From Gymnothorax reevesii (Eukaryota > Chordata > Actinopteri > Anguilliformes > Muraenidae), in NCBI GenBank assembly GCA_029721435.1, contig CM056576.1, positions 110,712,666 through 110,776,665 of the forward strand: a DNA stretch of 64,000 bases, read 5' to 3'. Below are positions 47,086-57,720 of the stretch, piece by piece (the stretch's first letter is position 1; the number at the start of each line of letters is the position of its first letter). The notes beneath the pieces are model-generated. The model saw only the letters and a program-made list of their open reading frames with translations. It did no database searches and had not been told where the DNA came from. Position numbers and translations under genes: made by a program.

Positions 47086-47535
47086 ACAATAATGATGAGA
47101 AATACTGAAAATATAATCCTGAAAATATAAAATATAAATACTGGAAATATAATCCTCAAAATTTATTATGATTATTGATAATGGTTATTGATTTACTGAT
47201 GAATATGATGAGAAATGATGAAATATAATCCTCAACAATTTCAGCCCGAAAAATTTGCAAGTATTTCCTCGGTAAAACATATACTTGTCAGAGATTTTTT
47301 CTCCTAGGCCTGTATTCCCAACCTATTGGGCATTTTGTTTTTCTTGACCTTAAGTACAAGCAATGAAGTACTCTGTACTCTATGAAGTATAGGATATAAA
47401 ACCTCTAATCTGCCAAAACTGGGACAATATGTAAAATGCAAATGAAAACACAATTAAGTGATTTGTAAATTCAGTTTCACTTTTACTTTATTGAAAACAG
47501 CGCAGAGAAAAATAATTGAAATTACACTCTATTAA

Positions 47536-47732
47536 AGTGTGTATGACTCAAAATGGTTTTTCCCCCTGTTTTTGGTGGTTTGAAATATGCAATAAACAAA
47601 ACCTGCTACCCAAAATTCACTGATTTTGCTGTGAGTCAAATCAACTGACCTCACAGGAGTAAATCTCACATCATTTTTTTTACACACATCAAAGAACCAA
47701 ATATTGGGGGAAAATGTCATGTCATACACACT
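47536..47732. mobile_element. 197-bp MITE with TTAA duplication
   Basis: AGTGTGTATGAC at 47536 and its inverse, GTCATACACACT, ending at 47732 are flanked by TTAA on both sides (47532-47535, 47733-47736). TTAA targets are typical of piggyBac and Kolobok elements. No coding capacity. Confidence 0.85.
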
Positions 47733-47860
47733 TTAACAACACATTCCAAAGAAATTAGACAAGGGAATCGAAAGACTGGAAAAGTTTTGGTATCTTAATA
47801 AAAATGCCCCTTTTGAACATTCAACTAGTAAAATAAAGTCACACAGAGCATGACCATTAA

Positions 47861-49452
47861 AGGTCCCCTGTTATGCTGATCCTTCTTTTAATACATCCTG
47901 TAATGTAATCTAATGTAATGTTATAATGTTGGATGTCCATACTCAACCCTTGCAAAGTTTCTATACATAAGATACAGGGGTTTTGCCATTATCCGAGAAC
48001 TTGATTTCTTCTGTGAACAGCTTGTCCCAAGACCTTCGCGAGATTTGGGCAAAACCTGACATCAGGTTGTTGCGTCCAATCAGGACAGACCTGGCCAGAG
48101 GCAATCACGGCGCTGGACCTGCCCACTCTGGAATCTATTCTATCAGGCACAAACAAGTGCAAATCATTTAACGTGTAGATTTATCAGTATGTCTCCCAAA
48201 GCTGTCTTTACGTGTTTTTTTTGGATGTGAAAAAAAGGCCAACTATTTTCTCTTCCAAAAGACGATGCCACCAGAAATCAGTGGGTAGCTTTTTAGTTTA
48301 CTACCACATGTTAGTTCACGTTCCGTGCAACTGCAAAATGCTCCTTGTTAAGTTATATGCAGTAATTCAGATTGGTACGCTTGTGTTACTTTGGATAGCA
48401 TCAAGGTGGTAGTTTCATTAGAACGTAACCTGACTGTAGCCGCTACAGTTGCAGGTTACCAGAGAGGTGTTGTGCTTGTCTGCAAAATTGGGCTCATAAG
48501 GCTGCAGTTAGACCAAACGTTGGCTTTGGGGAGCTTGGGGTATGTGCTTGGATTTGTTTACTGCTGCTGTGAAATGATCATTTCACTTATCCATGATCGG
48601 GGTCAGCCAGGTACTTTGCCGTCGTGTGGGCTAGCTCTCTAATCCTACCACGGTGAGAGCAATCATGAAATGCACTATAACGTGTTTGATATGACAAATG
48701 ATTTCTTTGCCTTGCCATGGCGGATTTCATCCACCTTTGAAAATTGTTCTGGCTGATAAAAAGCCAAAAAAGTGGAGGTTGGATACAGATTTTTTTGGTC
48801 AAAGTTATTGATTCGCTAGCTCCACATAAGCAACACCTACACCATTTGTGTGTTTTCGCGACGATCACAGTAGCTTGGTGACGGAATTGTGTTTAGTTTT
48901 GGTAGAAATGGTTAACAGGTGCCTTTAGCAAAGTTTCTTTGAGATAGCTATGTGGGTATATAACGTGACTATATAACAGTACAGCTACAACCACATGCAT
49001 GCAAGGCGAGACAGCATGAGCAAAACACTAAAATTTCAACTTGCCACTCATGGACATCTTGCTGTAAACATTGCTGCAACATTTGAATTGCTTCGTCCTC
49101 CCATTCAGAGTCGGATTTGGGATCAAACAAGTATGATCTAACAGCAATAGATGCGGCAGAGAGCTGTCCTAAAATACCTGCCATCTTTGTTTCCTTGTTT
49201 TTCGGGTCTGCACTTTCCTCCGGAATTGAAGCAATCCGGCATCCAATCAGAGCAGCGCCTCATTAGCATAGCCTCCCCGCCCATTCAAAACAGCTCATGC
49301 TTCAGGCCAGCACAGATGGGGTGAGAGAACAGGGCTCACAAGGCCTGGATGTGTGTGGGGGTTTTTTTTTTTTTGTGACTAAATTCTCAACATTATTTTT
49401 AAGACCCATTCGACATGTCTTAAACAACAAAATACAGCAAAATATGGGACCT
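47861..49452 (-). mobile_element. 1.6-kb TTAA-type DNA element with P2X7-domain-like remnant
   Basis: Ends AGGTCCCCTGTTATGC at 47861 and ATATGGGACCT ending at 49452 are inverted, with flanks TTAA (47857-47860) and TTAG (49453-49456). On the minus strand 49184-49040 encodes a short Ala/Ser start followed by FDPKSDSEWEDEAI and QQDVHEWQ. This acidic-then-DVxxW layout resembles the P2X7-receptor-tail-like domain found in some fish transposons. A further fragment (PLFWLFISQNNFQRW, about 48777-48733) has a relative near 59.8 kb. Assignment to Kolobok-like elements is inference from TTAA. Confidence 0.5.
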
Positions 49453-50214
49453 TTAGCTGAAAGATGTTTCAAGGTTCTCCACTGCCAAAAGCTCCATGAA
49501 CAAATAGTCAAAAAAGTTCCAGAAATAAATGGTGCAATCTCTGCATGCAAAAGATGAGGCCGGAAACCAACATTAGATGTGTGTGACATTTGAGCCCACA
49601 AACTCCATTGCTTCTGCAATGGGCATAACAACAAGGTTGAATTGTTCAAAAGACTGACACAGTTTGCTGTGACATCATAAAATACAATTTAAAAGTACTG
49701 TGGCTACTATGAAAAGAGGATTCCACGTATTAACACCATCCAGCTTGAGCTCATCTGAAATGAACTGACACAAAATGGAAAGGAGTGTTGTGGTCTAATA
49801 AGTCCATTGCTCAGGTTTTTTTTTTTTAATGGACATTGTGTAAGGTCCATAGAGAAAAAGGACCATCCCACCTGTTATAAACAACCTGGCGTATTATTAC
49901 TGCTTTTGGTTTGGGTACATCTTTGAGGGCATAGATTATTCAGATGGGTACACCTGCATTTTGGAATCATATATGCTGTTTACCAGATGTTGCCTTTTTC
50001 GGAGATAACTGACAGAAGTTCTATAACAGGCAAGAATGGCAAAAAATTCAGCTTATGAAACTCCAACAACTTGTGTAATTAGTTACAACTGATTGTTTTT
50101 AAAAGCTTAGGCGGTGTTACACATAGGTAAGCGTGCACCTGTTCCAAGTTCATTGGAATGTGCTGCAGACATCATATTACGAAATGTGACCCGATCTGGT
50201 GAAATGAGTCGGAA

Positions 50215-50946
50215 GTCGCTATGTTCTATTTTGAGATCCAAGCAATCCACTGGGGCAGATAAATTCAACCCAGGTCTTTAATTGCTGGCTTCACCATGGT
50301 TTGTTAAAGCCTTGACTCAAATTTTTGATTTAACCCTGTTGACTGGTTCAATTCCTGTCTTGTGGAAGACAGCCTTTCTTCTTCCCTTGAATAAGGGTGG
50401 CTCTTTAGATGACTTAAATAACTATCGGCCAATTTCAAAACATGCCTCTCTAACATCTTAGAGAGGCTGGTCAATAATTAAATTAGATCATTTCTACTTG
50501 ACCATGCTGTCCTGAATGTGTTTCAGTCAGGCTTCAGACTGGGTCATAGCACTGTGTCAGCTTCAGCTAGGGTATCAAATGACATTGTTTCTGCCTTGGA
50601 CAATAAGCAGGATTGTGCTGCCATTTTTATTGACTTATCAAAGGCATTTGACACAGTCGATCATTCTAATACTCATAAAGCGGCTAGGTGCCATTGGGTT
50701 TGATATTAAATTGGTTTAATAATTATATAATTGGTAGGTGTCAAGCGGTTGTGGCTGATGGCTATCAATCAAACTTTATCTATCTTAGCAAGGGGGTTCC
50801 ACAGGGTTCTATCTTGGGGCCCTTACTGTTTGCCCTTTTTATTAATGATTTTGGTGTTAATTATACCAACAGTACTATCCATCTATATGCAGATGACATG
50901 GTCATCTACTTAGCTGCTCCTTCTGCTGAGCTTGCCCTTTAAAATT
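50215..50946 (+). pseudogene. LINE reverse transcriptase remnant (CR1/L2/Rex-like)
   Basis: Successive frames give KTAFLLPLNKGGSLDDLNNY followed by RPIS, then FQSGFRLGHSTVSASARVSN, AAIFIDLSKAFDTVDHS, GVPQGSILGPLLFALFINDF and HLYADDMVIY. These are reverse transcriptase motifs 2 to 5 in the right order, including FIDLSKAFD and an intact ADD catalytic pair. One frameshift (about 50665-50690) and stops near 50270, 50460 and 50941 inactivate it. The endonuclease part is absent upstream, and the coding region breaks off near 50975 where a Harbinger-like fragment starts. Confidence 0.85.
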
Positions 50947-50999
50947 TACAGTCTGATTTTCAAATCTTCCAACAGGCTCTTTTCAGATTTCTGGAAATC

Positions 51000-51429
51000 T
51001 TCTTTTTTTCGTTTCTCATGGAAACCAGCTGCATCGTCTTTATCGTCTTTAGTGGGGGAAAGGAATACAGCCTGATTGCTATGATCTCGTACTGAGATAA
51101 GATCGTATATTGAAAATAAATGTGTAACGTATCTTGCATTGTTGTCCATGCATGTTAATCCCAAAATTTTAAGCAGCAACAGTCTGTAATAATAGGAACA
51201 CGCTATCCATCGTTTCTCTTGCCAATGAGCAAGATTTGACTCGGCTGTGTCGCCTTCTTTGCCAACTTGCGCTGGAAGGAGGGACAGAGGCGGGACAGAG
51301 GTGAACTTGCGCCAGGCTACGTCGGGCACGAAATTGCAACATACGCCTGGACACACCCCATTGGCGCGGCGCACCCCCCATTCGCCGAGCCTGCGCCGCG
51401 CCTGCGCCTGGTCTACGAAATTAGAGCCC
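51000..51429 (-). mobile_element. Harbinger-like fragment B (same family as element A)
   Basis: In minus orientation it starts GGGCTCTAATTTCGTAGACC at 51429 and runs parallel to 13532-14230. Shared blocks include GTGTTCCTATTAT, AAAATTTTGGGATTAACATG and CAATCAGGCTGTATTCCTTT. The copy is shorter and continuous where A has extra sequence. The 161-residue frame across it is not matched by an open frame in A and is not considered a gene. Confidence 0.6.
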
Positions 51430-53287
51430 ATTGTCTCATCTTACCATTGGTATCCAAAATCTCAATTTTGATACCTGGGTCATTGTGATTCATTTTGCCA
51501 GGTCAAGCCACAAATGGCTATTATTTTCAATAAACAATTAAGCTTATCAGTAAAAACATTATTTGTTTTGTCTTTGTACATTTCTGATTGAATGCAGGTT
51601 TCAAGGGATTTACAAATGACTGCTAACGGTTTTATTTACATTTTAAACATTATCAATTCTTCACTAAATGTTTTTTGAACATTTGTTTATGCGTTGTTGA
51701 ACATTTGTATAGCCTTGGTTGAGTCAGTAGTTAAAGTTCAACTAAATTATTCTGATAATAAGGAGGTCTGCTGAGGAGTCGTCACATGTACTCTGTTGAT
51801 CTACAGAAAGAGTGAAACAGTTGTTACAAATACTGCGTTGGTGTGCTGATGAATTACATATATTCTGTTTATTTCTGTTGAATATCAACTGACAAAGTGA
51901 AACAGCTGGATTGTTGAATATCAACAAATAAGATGTTGAAATATTACAAATATTTTATGAACTATAGCTGAACATCCAAGTTAAGAGTTAAATCAGCTAT
52001 TTTAGATCAAGTCTGCCTTGAAAGTTGACAACTTGATAGCCATCAATCAAACCACTTAAAGTTAGTAGCTCTAAACTAAATAAATTAAATAAAGAAAAGG
52101 CAAGCAAAAGCAAATTTTCCAACTCAAGAGTCTGCTAAAATATGTATCAAATTTACAGCTGCCGAAAGCAAAGGATAACTTAATAAGCAGTGAACCTGGG
52201 GGAAGACGTGTCAGAATATTGCAGTGTGTTTCTCTTCACCTTGCTCCAGTCCAGCAGTGATTATGGCTGTATTAATAATTTCAATCAATAGAGATACTAG
52301 ACATTTCTGGAGCTGCGTTTGCTGAGCAACTTTCCAATAATTACGAAGCATACTGGGACAACACAAGCTCAGGCCTTTGCTACATTGAGCATGGGTAGCT
52401 TCTTCTCTGTTGGCTGCTGTTTCTCCAGGTTTAACTTCGATTTAATCACAGCTGTGAATCAGTATTCACAAATATTACTAATAAACTCATCATGTTGTCA
52501 TATTTTCATTTGTGTGGATAAATGCATCATGTATGTTGTAATGTGCCAAGATGATAAACAGAGGGAGAATGCATAAATGAGTGTTTCATTATATAGGTGC
52601 AAAAAAATCAGACACTCTTATATTATCTAAAATAAATACATTTTTTATTACAAAACATTTACATAGACATCAAACCATGGATATTTCTATCAATATAATT
52701 ATTATTTTTTTTATATCTTAGCATTATTATGATCAATGGTCCACTGTAATAACTTTAATCAAAATTTTGTAACTGTGAATGCTGTTTTATGCCAGGGTTC
52801 TGACTGTTTACGCAATCCAGGAGGATCAGCATCCTAACTGGTTAATTTTCTATACTGTTGTCAAACCAATTCCTTTGTTTCATTTGGTAAGAAATTGGCT
52901 TTCATGAACAGTATGTGCAGACTCAAACTGTTCTGACATCCATAATTGTCCTGACTGTGTAGAATTGGTGCCTCATCCACCCAAAGTAGCCTTTTGTGCT
53001 GCCAATAGTGGTCCTCCTAACTGAAACCATGCAGCGGTTTACGAAATGTCCATAAAGACCAACACTCCTGTCAGCACCATCAATGGTGCTGTGAACAGCG
53101 AACAATTACTGTATTGAGGTACCAAACCCAAGACACCAGTTGGCTTCGAAAAAATGAGTCCCGTACTCTCCTCAATAGACTCACAGTCATACAGGTCATC
53201 CAGCTCAGTCCTTGTTGAGCATTCACTCAATTGTCTCCACTGAGTTGAGTTCAATCCGGCAATATGGGCAGAAATGATTTTTCAGCT
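51430..53287. other. Unclassified stretch
   Basis: No gene recognised. AT-rich, with several AATAAA-like words. TTTTTTATT at about 52640-52648 is AATAAAAAA on the minus strand and might serve as a distant poly(A) signal of the RGS13-like gene. Sequence at 52780-53110 has repeat-like texture but no assignable motif. Confidence 0.35.
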
Positions 53288-53461
53288 TCAATGGCTGAGG
53301 TGTCTGTTTTCGCAGCCAAGAAAGTGCAGTTCTTTGGATTTCTCGCATGCTTCACCCATCTGGTACACCTCCGAGAAAGATACAGTGTCTTTGTCCATTG
53401 TTATCTCTGCAATCTCAAAGAACTGAAACACTCTCTCAGCATCACTCAATTTGGATCGCAT
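53288..53461 (-). other. Short unassigned ORF, 57 residues
   Basis: An ATG at 53461 opens MRSKLSDAERVFQFFEIAEI, continuing TMDKDTVSFSEVYQMGEACE and a Cys/His-containing end, then TGA at 53290-53288. The composition is protein-like (acidic, amphipathic). The same frame resumes after two stops with SECSTRTELDDLYDCE at about 53220, which suggests a decayed longer ORF. It lies 114 bases beyond the RGS13-like stop. I do not recognise the family; it could be a pseudogene or transposon piece. Confidence 0.25.
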
Positions 53462-53574
53462 TCCACTGATTCAAATAAATTATGTGCTCTTTTTAGTGTG
53501 CCGTGCAATCCATGAGGTAAAGGGTCAGGAGCAAAAATCTTCAAGCAAACAGTTTTTTTTGTAAATGCTTCGTT

Positions 53575-54905
53575 TCAACCTCTTGGGCAGTCTGCTACAG
53601 CAGAGTCCAGAAGACTTCTGTAGAAGGCAGATCTCAGGAACCTCGGATAGGAGTCCCGCTCCATCAGTTTGTATACAATCATCTGGGCCTCCTCAAAGCA
53701 GAACATGGTGGGAGCCATGATGTTAATTTTAATTGTCTCTCTTGTTTGGTGGTCGATGTTAATCTGGAAAAGATCATGGGCATAGGAAGTTATTCTTAAA
53801 CAGATGCTAAATCATAAAGATTCACAGTTGAGCACGCTTTTCCATTAAGTTGTAGAGCTCATTTATTCATGTTTATCAATATTCTGGTGCAGAAATACCT
53901 CTCTCGGTGCCTTTGCCTGAATGTACTGTTCATATATCTTCTTTGCCTTGGAGTTCATTCTGTGTGGTGATTTGATTTTCTTGTACTCTTCACATATCAG
54001 CCAGAATTCGATGTTCTCATCGCTGTATTCCGTCTTCAGGAAAGAGTGAAATGTTGCCATGCCGTCTGAAGAGACAAAATCAATAATCATTATGCCGTTA
54101 TGTACCTTAATACACTATATTGGAAATCGACTAAAGCATGTAACAACTTTTATCTTACAAATATGTAAGGACTGATTCTGGTGTATAAAATGAGACATAG
54201 TTTTGAACAAACATAATCTTACATTTGGACTGAAGAAGTTTCTCCAGTGATTGAGACCACAGCAACATTTCCTCGGGGCTGAGGGTGTCAAATGATTCAT
54301 ATATTAGTTGAGGATGTCAGAAAATTTATTCTATTACTGTTAATATTAAGATAATCAGACATGAAGAAGAATGTATGGCACATACCTTTCAATGCTCGAC
54401 GTGTGTACAAACATACACTGCATGCGGCAAATGAAGTCTTTCCCTCTGTGGGCACAAATATGAAATTAAACGCTTGCAAATTCTCCTCCAGGAACTCAAA
54501 AACAAACATTAAAAATGTTTAGAGACCTTATCATCTTATGCCAATATTTCTCAACCACAAAGTACAACTGTAGAGAAATACTCTGATAAAATACGGGAAT
54601 GTGTGTGTTGTCTTTAATTTGGCTGCAAAGTGTATGAATGCTTAAAAAATGTAATGCGGTTAATTCAAGCAACAGATGTGTTTTATGTAATATATTTTAT
54701 TAGTAATCATGAAAATTTGTCTTGCGCAAAAACCTAGGATAACCTTTTCCACCGTGAATATGTTTTCGCTTCCTTTGCCGTTCACGTGAATCAGAAAATT
54801 TGGACATAAAAGGTCCGTAAAACACTCTCAATATTTTGTTGTTCGTAACGTTGCTGAAATGTTAACTTACAGGCTCCTGCTTCTCTTCTTCTCCTCTCTC
54901 TCCAT
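53575..54905 (-). CDS. R4-family RGS protein, RGS13/RGS1-like (5 coding exons)
   Basis: GTPase-activating protein of the R4 RGS class for G-alpha subunits. Exons on the minus strand: 54905-54871, 54445-54386, 54278-54223, 54065-53899 and 53763-53575. All introns are GT/AG, and phases join into 168 residues. The start (CAACATGG) has a strong Kozak context. Layout: basic leader [11 protein letters not shown], a linker with FICRMQC (16-22), and the RGS domain from about 40 to 158. Motifs seen are [11 protein letters not shown] (37-47), [20 protein letters not shown] (61-80), [14 protein letters not shown] (104-117) and [20 protein letters not shown] (127-146). The PREINID, TRETI and FEEAQ..VY wording is nearest RGS13; WSQSLEKLL also recalls RGS1. 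The fourth exon is 167 bp, as in the RGS2-like gene. Cys18 and Cys22 could be palmitoylated (inference). No inactivating change seen. Confidence 0.87.
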
Positions 54906-54995
54906 GTTGAGTTGCGGAGACTCTTTCAGTGGTGGTGCGATTAAGCTGGGCATATTAAGGAGAAGTACTGCTCTGTTGGTCCATATATTCCGTTT
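54906..54995 (-). promoter_or_regulatory. Presumed core promoter and leader of the RGS13-like gene
   Basis: On the minus strand GGAATATATGGACC, a TATA-like element, lies at about 54992-54979, some 75-85 bases before the ATG. A start site about 30 bases further would leave a leader near 50 bases, with no upstream ATG seen in it. Motif-based only. Confidence 0.3.
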
Positions 54996-57159
54996 ATGTG
55001 ACTTGCTAATGAGTTTGTGCTCGTCTCCGGGGTCCTCTCACACGCTTTTAAACGGTCACAGCTCGCCTTCAACCACTAACTCACTCAGAAAACCAGAAAA
55101 AGAGGAAGTCTTTTTTTTTTTTCCCCGCGCAATGACGACAGCTCGTCTTTATGTTGTGTGTAGTGAGACGTGACTGCGTGTACAGTCAAAAAAACCCTCA
55201 AAAACCCTCAATGGGGCTAAACAGTTTTTCTGATCAGTGTGCGAAGATGCAAATGTGGATAAGGATGTCATACTACAGATAAGCAAATGCTGGCCTTTTC
55301 AAATGGCTTTACTGGTTCCTGCTGCTGGGCAAGAGGACTTTGTTTAATATTGTGTTTCTTTTTCGCATGTTCTTGTTTGCTTTTATTCATTTAGCAACTC
55401 ACTCAATAATCAAGAGGTTCTTTTACTAGACGAAGCATTTCAGTTTTTGGTTGTTTGTCTTTGAGTCTTGCTGTTTCCTTGGGTGATGCAGTACTTTTCA
55501 CATTGCCAATACTTGCATGAAAAGCTCCATCTTAATGGGGGTCACTAATCTTTTTTATTATAAGTATATCACTAAACAGGACCAGGTTTGATTCCAGCAG
55601 TTCCACATGAAGGTCCTAATTTTCATTGTTAAATCAGTTTGAATTGGACAATGCACTAGCTCCAAATTGGCTCCCACTCAGTTATATACCCGCACAATAA
55701 ATGGTACCATCGGCTGAAGCAAATATTTTCGTGGCATACATGAGTATATAGGGTCATGGAGATCAAAAAATGGCGGCTGTTTTTCTTTCCACTGCAAAAA
55801 ATCTCTTTCACTGCCTTATTTGCCTGTATTGCTTACAGATCTCCATTAGCTGTTGCACACAGCTTGTCTACTTGGGTCCTCATTTTGTTGCAATATTCTA
55901 CACTTCAAGAATTTTTTTCCAACATAAAAGAATTATAGCAGTGTCTATGGACCTTTCGCAAACAGCTCCATCTTTTCAAATGAAATTACCACCATTAAAT
56001 GCAAAGAAGATCATTTCTGAGAAACAAAATGCAAATTACCATTTGAGCTTGCATCAGTTTTCAGTATTTTTATGTATTTAAGGACATTGTTCTGAGTTTT
56101 GGATGCAGGTCTGCTGAGTCTGCTCGAAATATTCGAGAAATTGGAGTCCTTTCAGGCTGAAAGAATTCCTGAGTTGAGATCGCATAGTGCAATTTCTGTT
56201 AGCCCTGAGTCTCATTAGCCAAGTAATGCCAATTTAATGGTGGCTCAGAATCACCACGTTTTTATCAATAAAGGAATATTTTATGCAAGGGCAGAAGCAT
56301 GCAGGCTATTTCTTTCAGCAGGTTCACCAGTATATCATTATTTAATGATACAGTTATCCAAATCCTTGTGTATTTTAGAGGCAAACAACACCCAATACAC
56401 AAACATACACACACACGCACGCAGACATACGCACACACACACACATACGCACAAATTCCATGACCAAATTAGACATTTAGTTCATCCTTACAGTGGCTTT
56501 TGTGGGGGCTTTTCTAGTTGGTGATTTTTAAGACCACCCCACAGGTTTTCCTCACTCACTTTGCCACCCATGTAAGTGGGCGTTGGCAGCTGTGTCTGAG
56601 GGGAGGAACTGAGATCACCATCTCAGGAAGTTTTGTCAACCACTGCAACAGTCATGAGGCATGGCTAAATAATTGAATGTGCCGAAACAGGGCACAACCT
56701 GTTTTCAAACATCCATTTAAATTACCATTACAAAAACTCCGATAGTTCTCAACATTATCAGATGTGGCCAGTTTTCATTTATAACGGATACCGATTACGA
56801 CTCTGGACTTCTCACACTTTTTTTTAATACAGGATTGGAAGCAATGCATGTGTTTCATGATTGTTTAAATGAAATAAGATCATTTGAAACATCCTCATGC
56901 AATTCCATTGCTTCCAACCCCTCCAGTGCACGCGAGGGAATCTCTTACATACGCGTTGATATCCAGTGAGGAGGAACGTAAATATGCCACTTAAACTCAC
57001 ACCTAATTTGTGAGAGTTGACAGCTATGTGTTATTCAGGAACTGGCCACCCCTGATAATATTGAGAGTTTTCAGAATTTCCGTAACGGTAATTTAAATGA
57101 ATGATTGAAAACAGGTCTTGACCAATCATTAATTTTAACGGATTATTTTGACCCTTCCC
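54996..57159. other. Upstream region, unclassified
   Basis: No further coding exon recognised upstream of the RGS13-like gene. ACCCTCAAAA is duplicated near 55194-55213. A (CA)n-type tract is listed separately. Confidence 0.4.
56399..56455. repeat. (CA)n microsatellite, interrupted
   Basis: ACACACAC runs interrupted by GC and TA dinucleotides. Directly visible. Confidence 0.85.
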
Positions 57160-57720
57160 AATTGCCAGGTCACGAGTCTAAACGCATCCAGAAGGCTTAT
57201 AGGGTACTCCAGTCAGCAATGGTGAGAATCTACTGACAGTGGTTCACGGAGGCGCAAACCACAAGAGGACTGCAGGGTACTGTTCAGCCCAAGGCTTATC
57301 AATGCGCACTGGCAATGAAGCCTATCATATCTAGTCCAAAATGACAGACAGTGTCCTGTGGAACAAGTGGAAGAAAATTTAAATGAAGGTTATATTCCAA
57401 TACAGCACATCCAAACTAGTTGTGTAAGGGGCTGCATTGTCATAGACCTGTCAGAGTGCCAATATTAACCCTCACCCATCATCGAAAATGTCTATGGGCA
57501 CCCGAGCATCGGACTAGGACCTTGGAGCAATGTAAAGAGGTTGCCTTGTCTGATGAGTCCCATCTTCTTTTACCATTTGTGGACATCCAGCCACATGTTT
57601 GCCATTTACCTGAGGAAGTGATGACACCAGGATGCACCATGGGAAGAAGACAATCAGGTAGAGGAAGTGTGATCCCCTGACCAATGTTCAATCAGGAAAC
57701 CCAGGGTCTGGGCCTTCATG
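57160..57720 (+). pseudogene. Tc1-like transposase remnant
   Basis: Plus-strand frames give HESKRIQKAYRVLQSAM (about 57170-57222), HCHRPVRVPILTLTHHRK, APEHRTRTLEQCKEVALSDE (about 57498-57557) and HLPEEVMTPGCTMGRRQSGR. The order matches a Tc1-type transposase from the DNA-binding region to past the first catalytic Asp (LSDES, functional relatives WSDES). Stops at 57229, 57336, 57366 and 57678 inactivate it. No inverted ends were identified. Confidence 0.75.

Noticed and set aside
50946..51431. 161-residue minus-strand open frame
   Set aside because: It lies in Harbinger-like fragment B; the parallel sequence at 13.5-14.2 kb is not open in that frame.
54297..54509. 70-residue minus-strand frame covering exon 2 of the RGS13-like gene
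   Set aside because: It uses another frame from the spliced RGS product and reads across the splice sites into introns.
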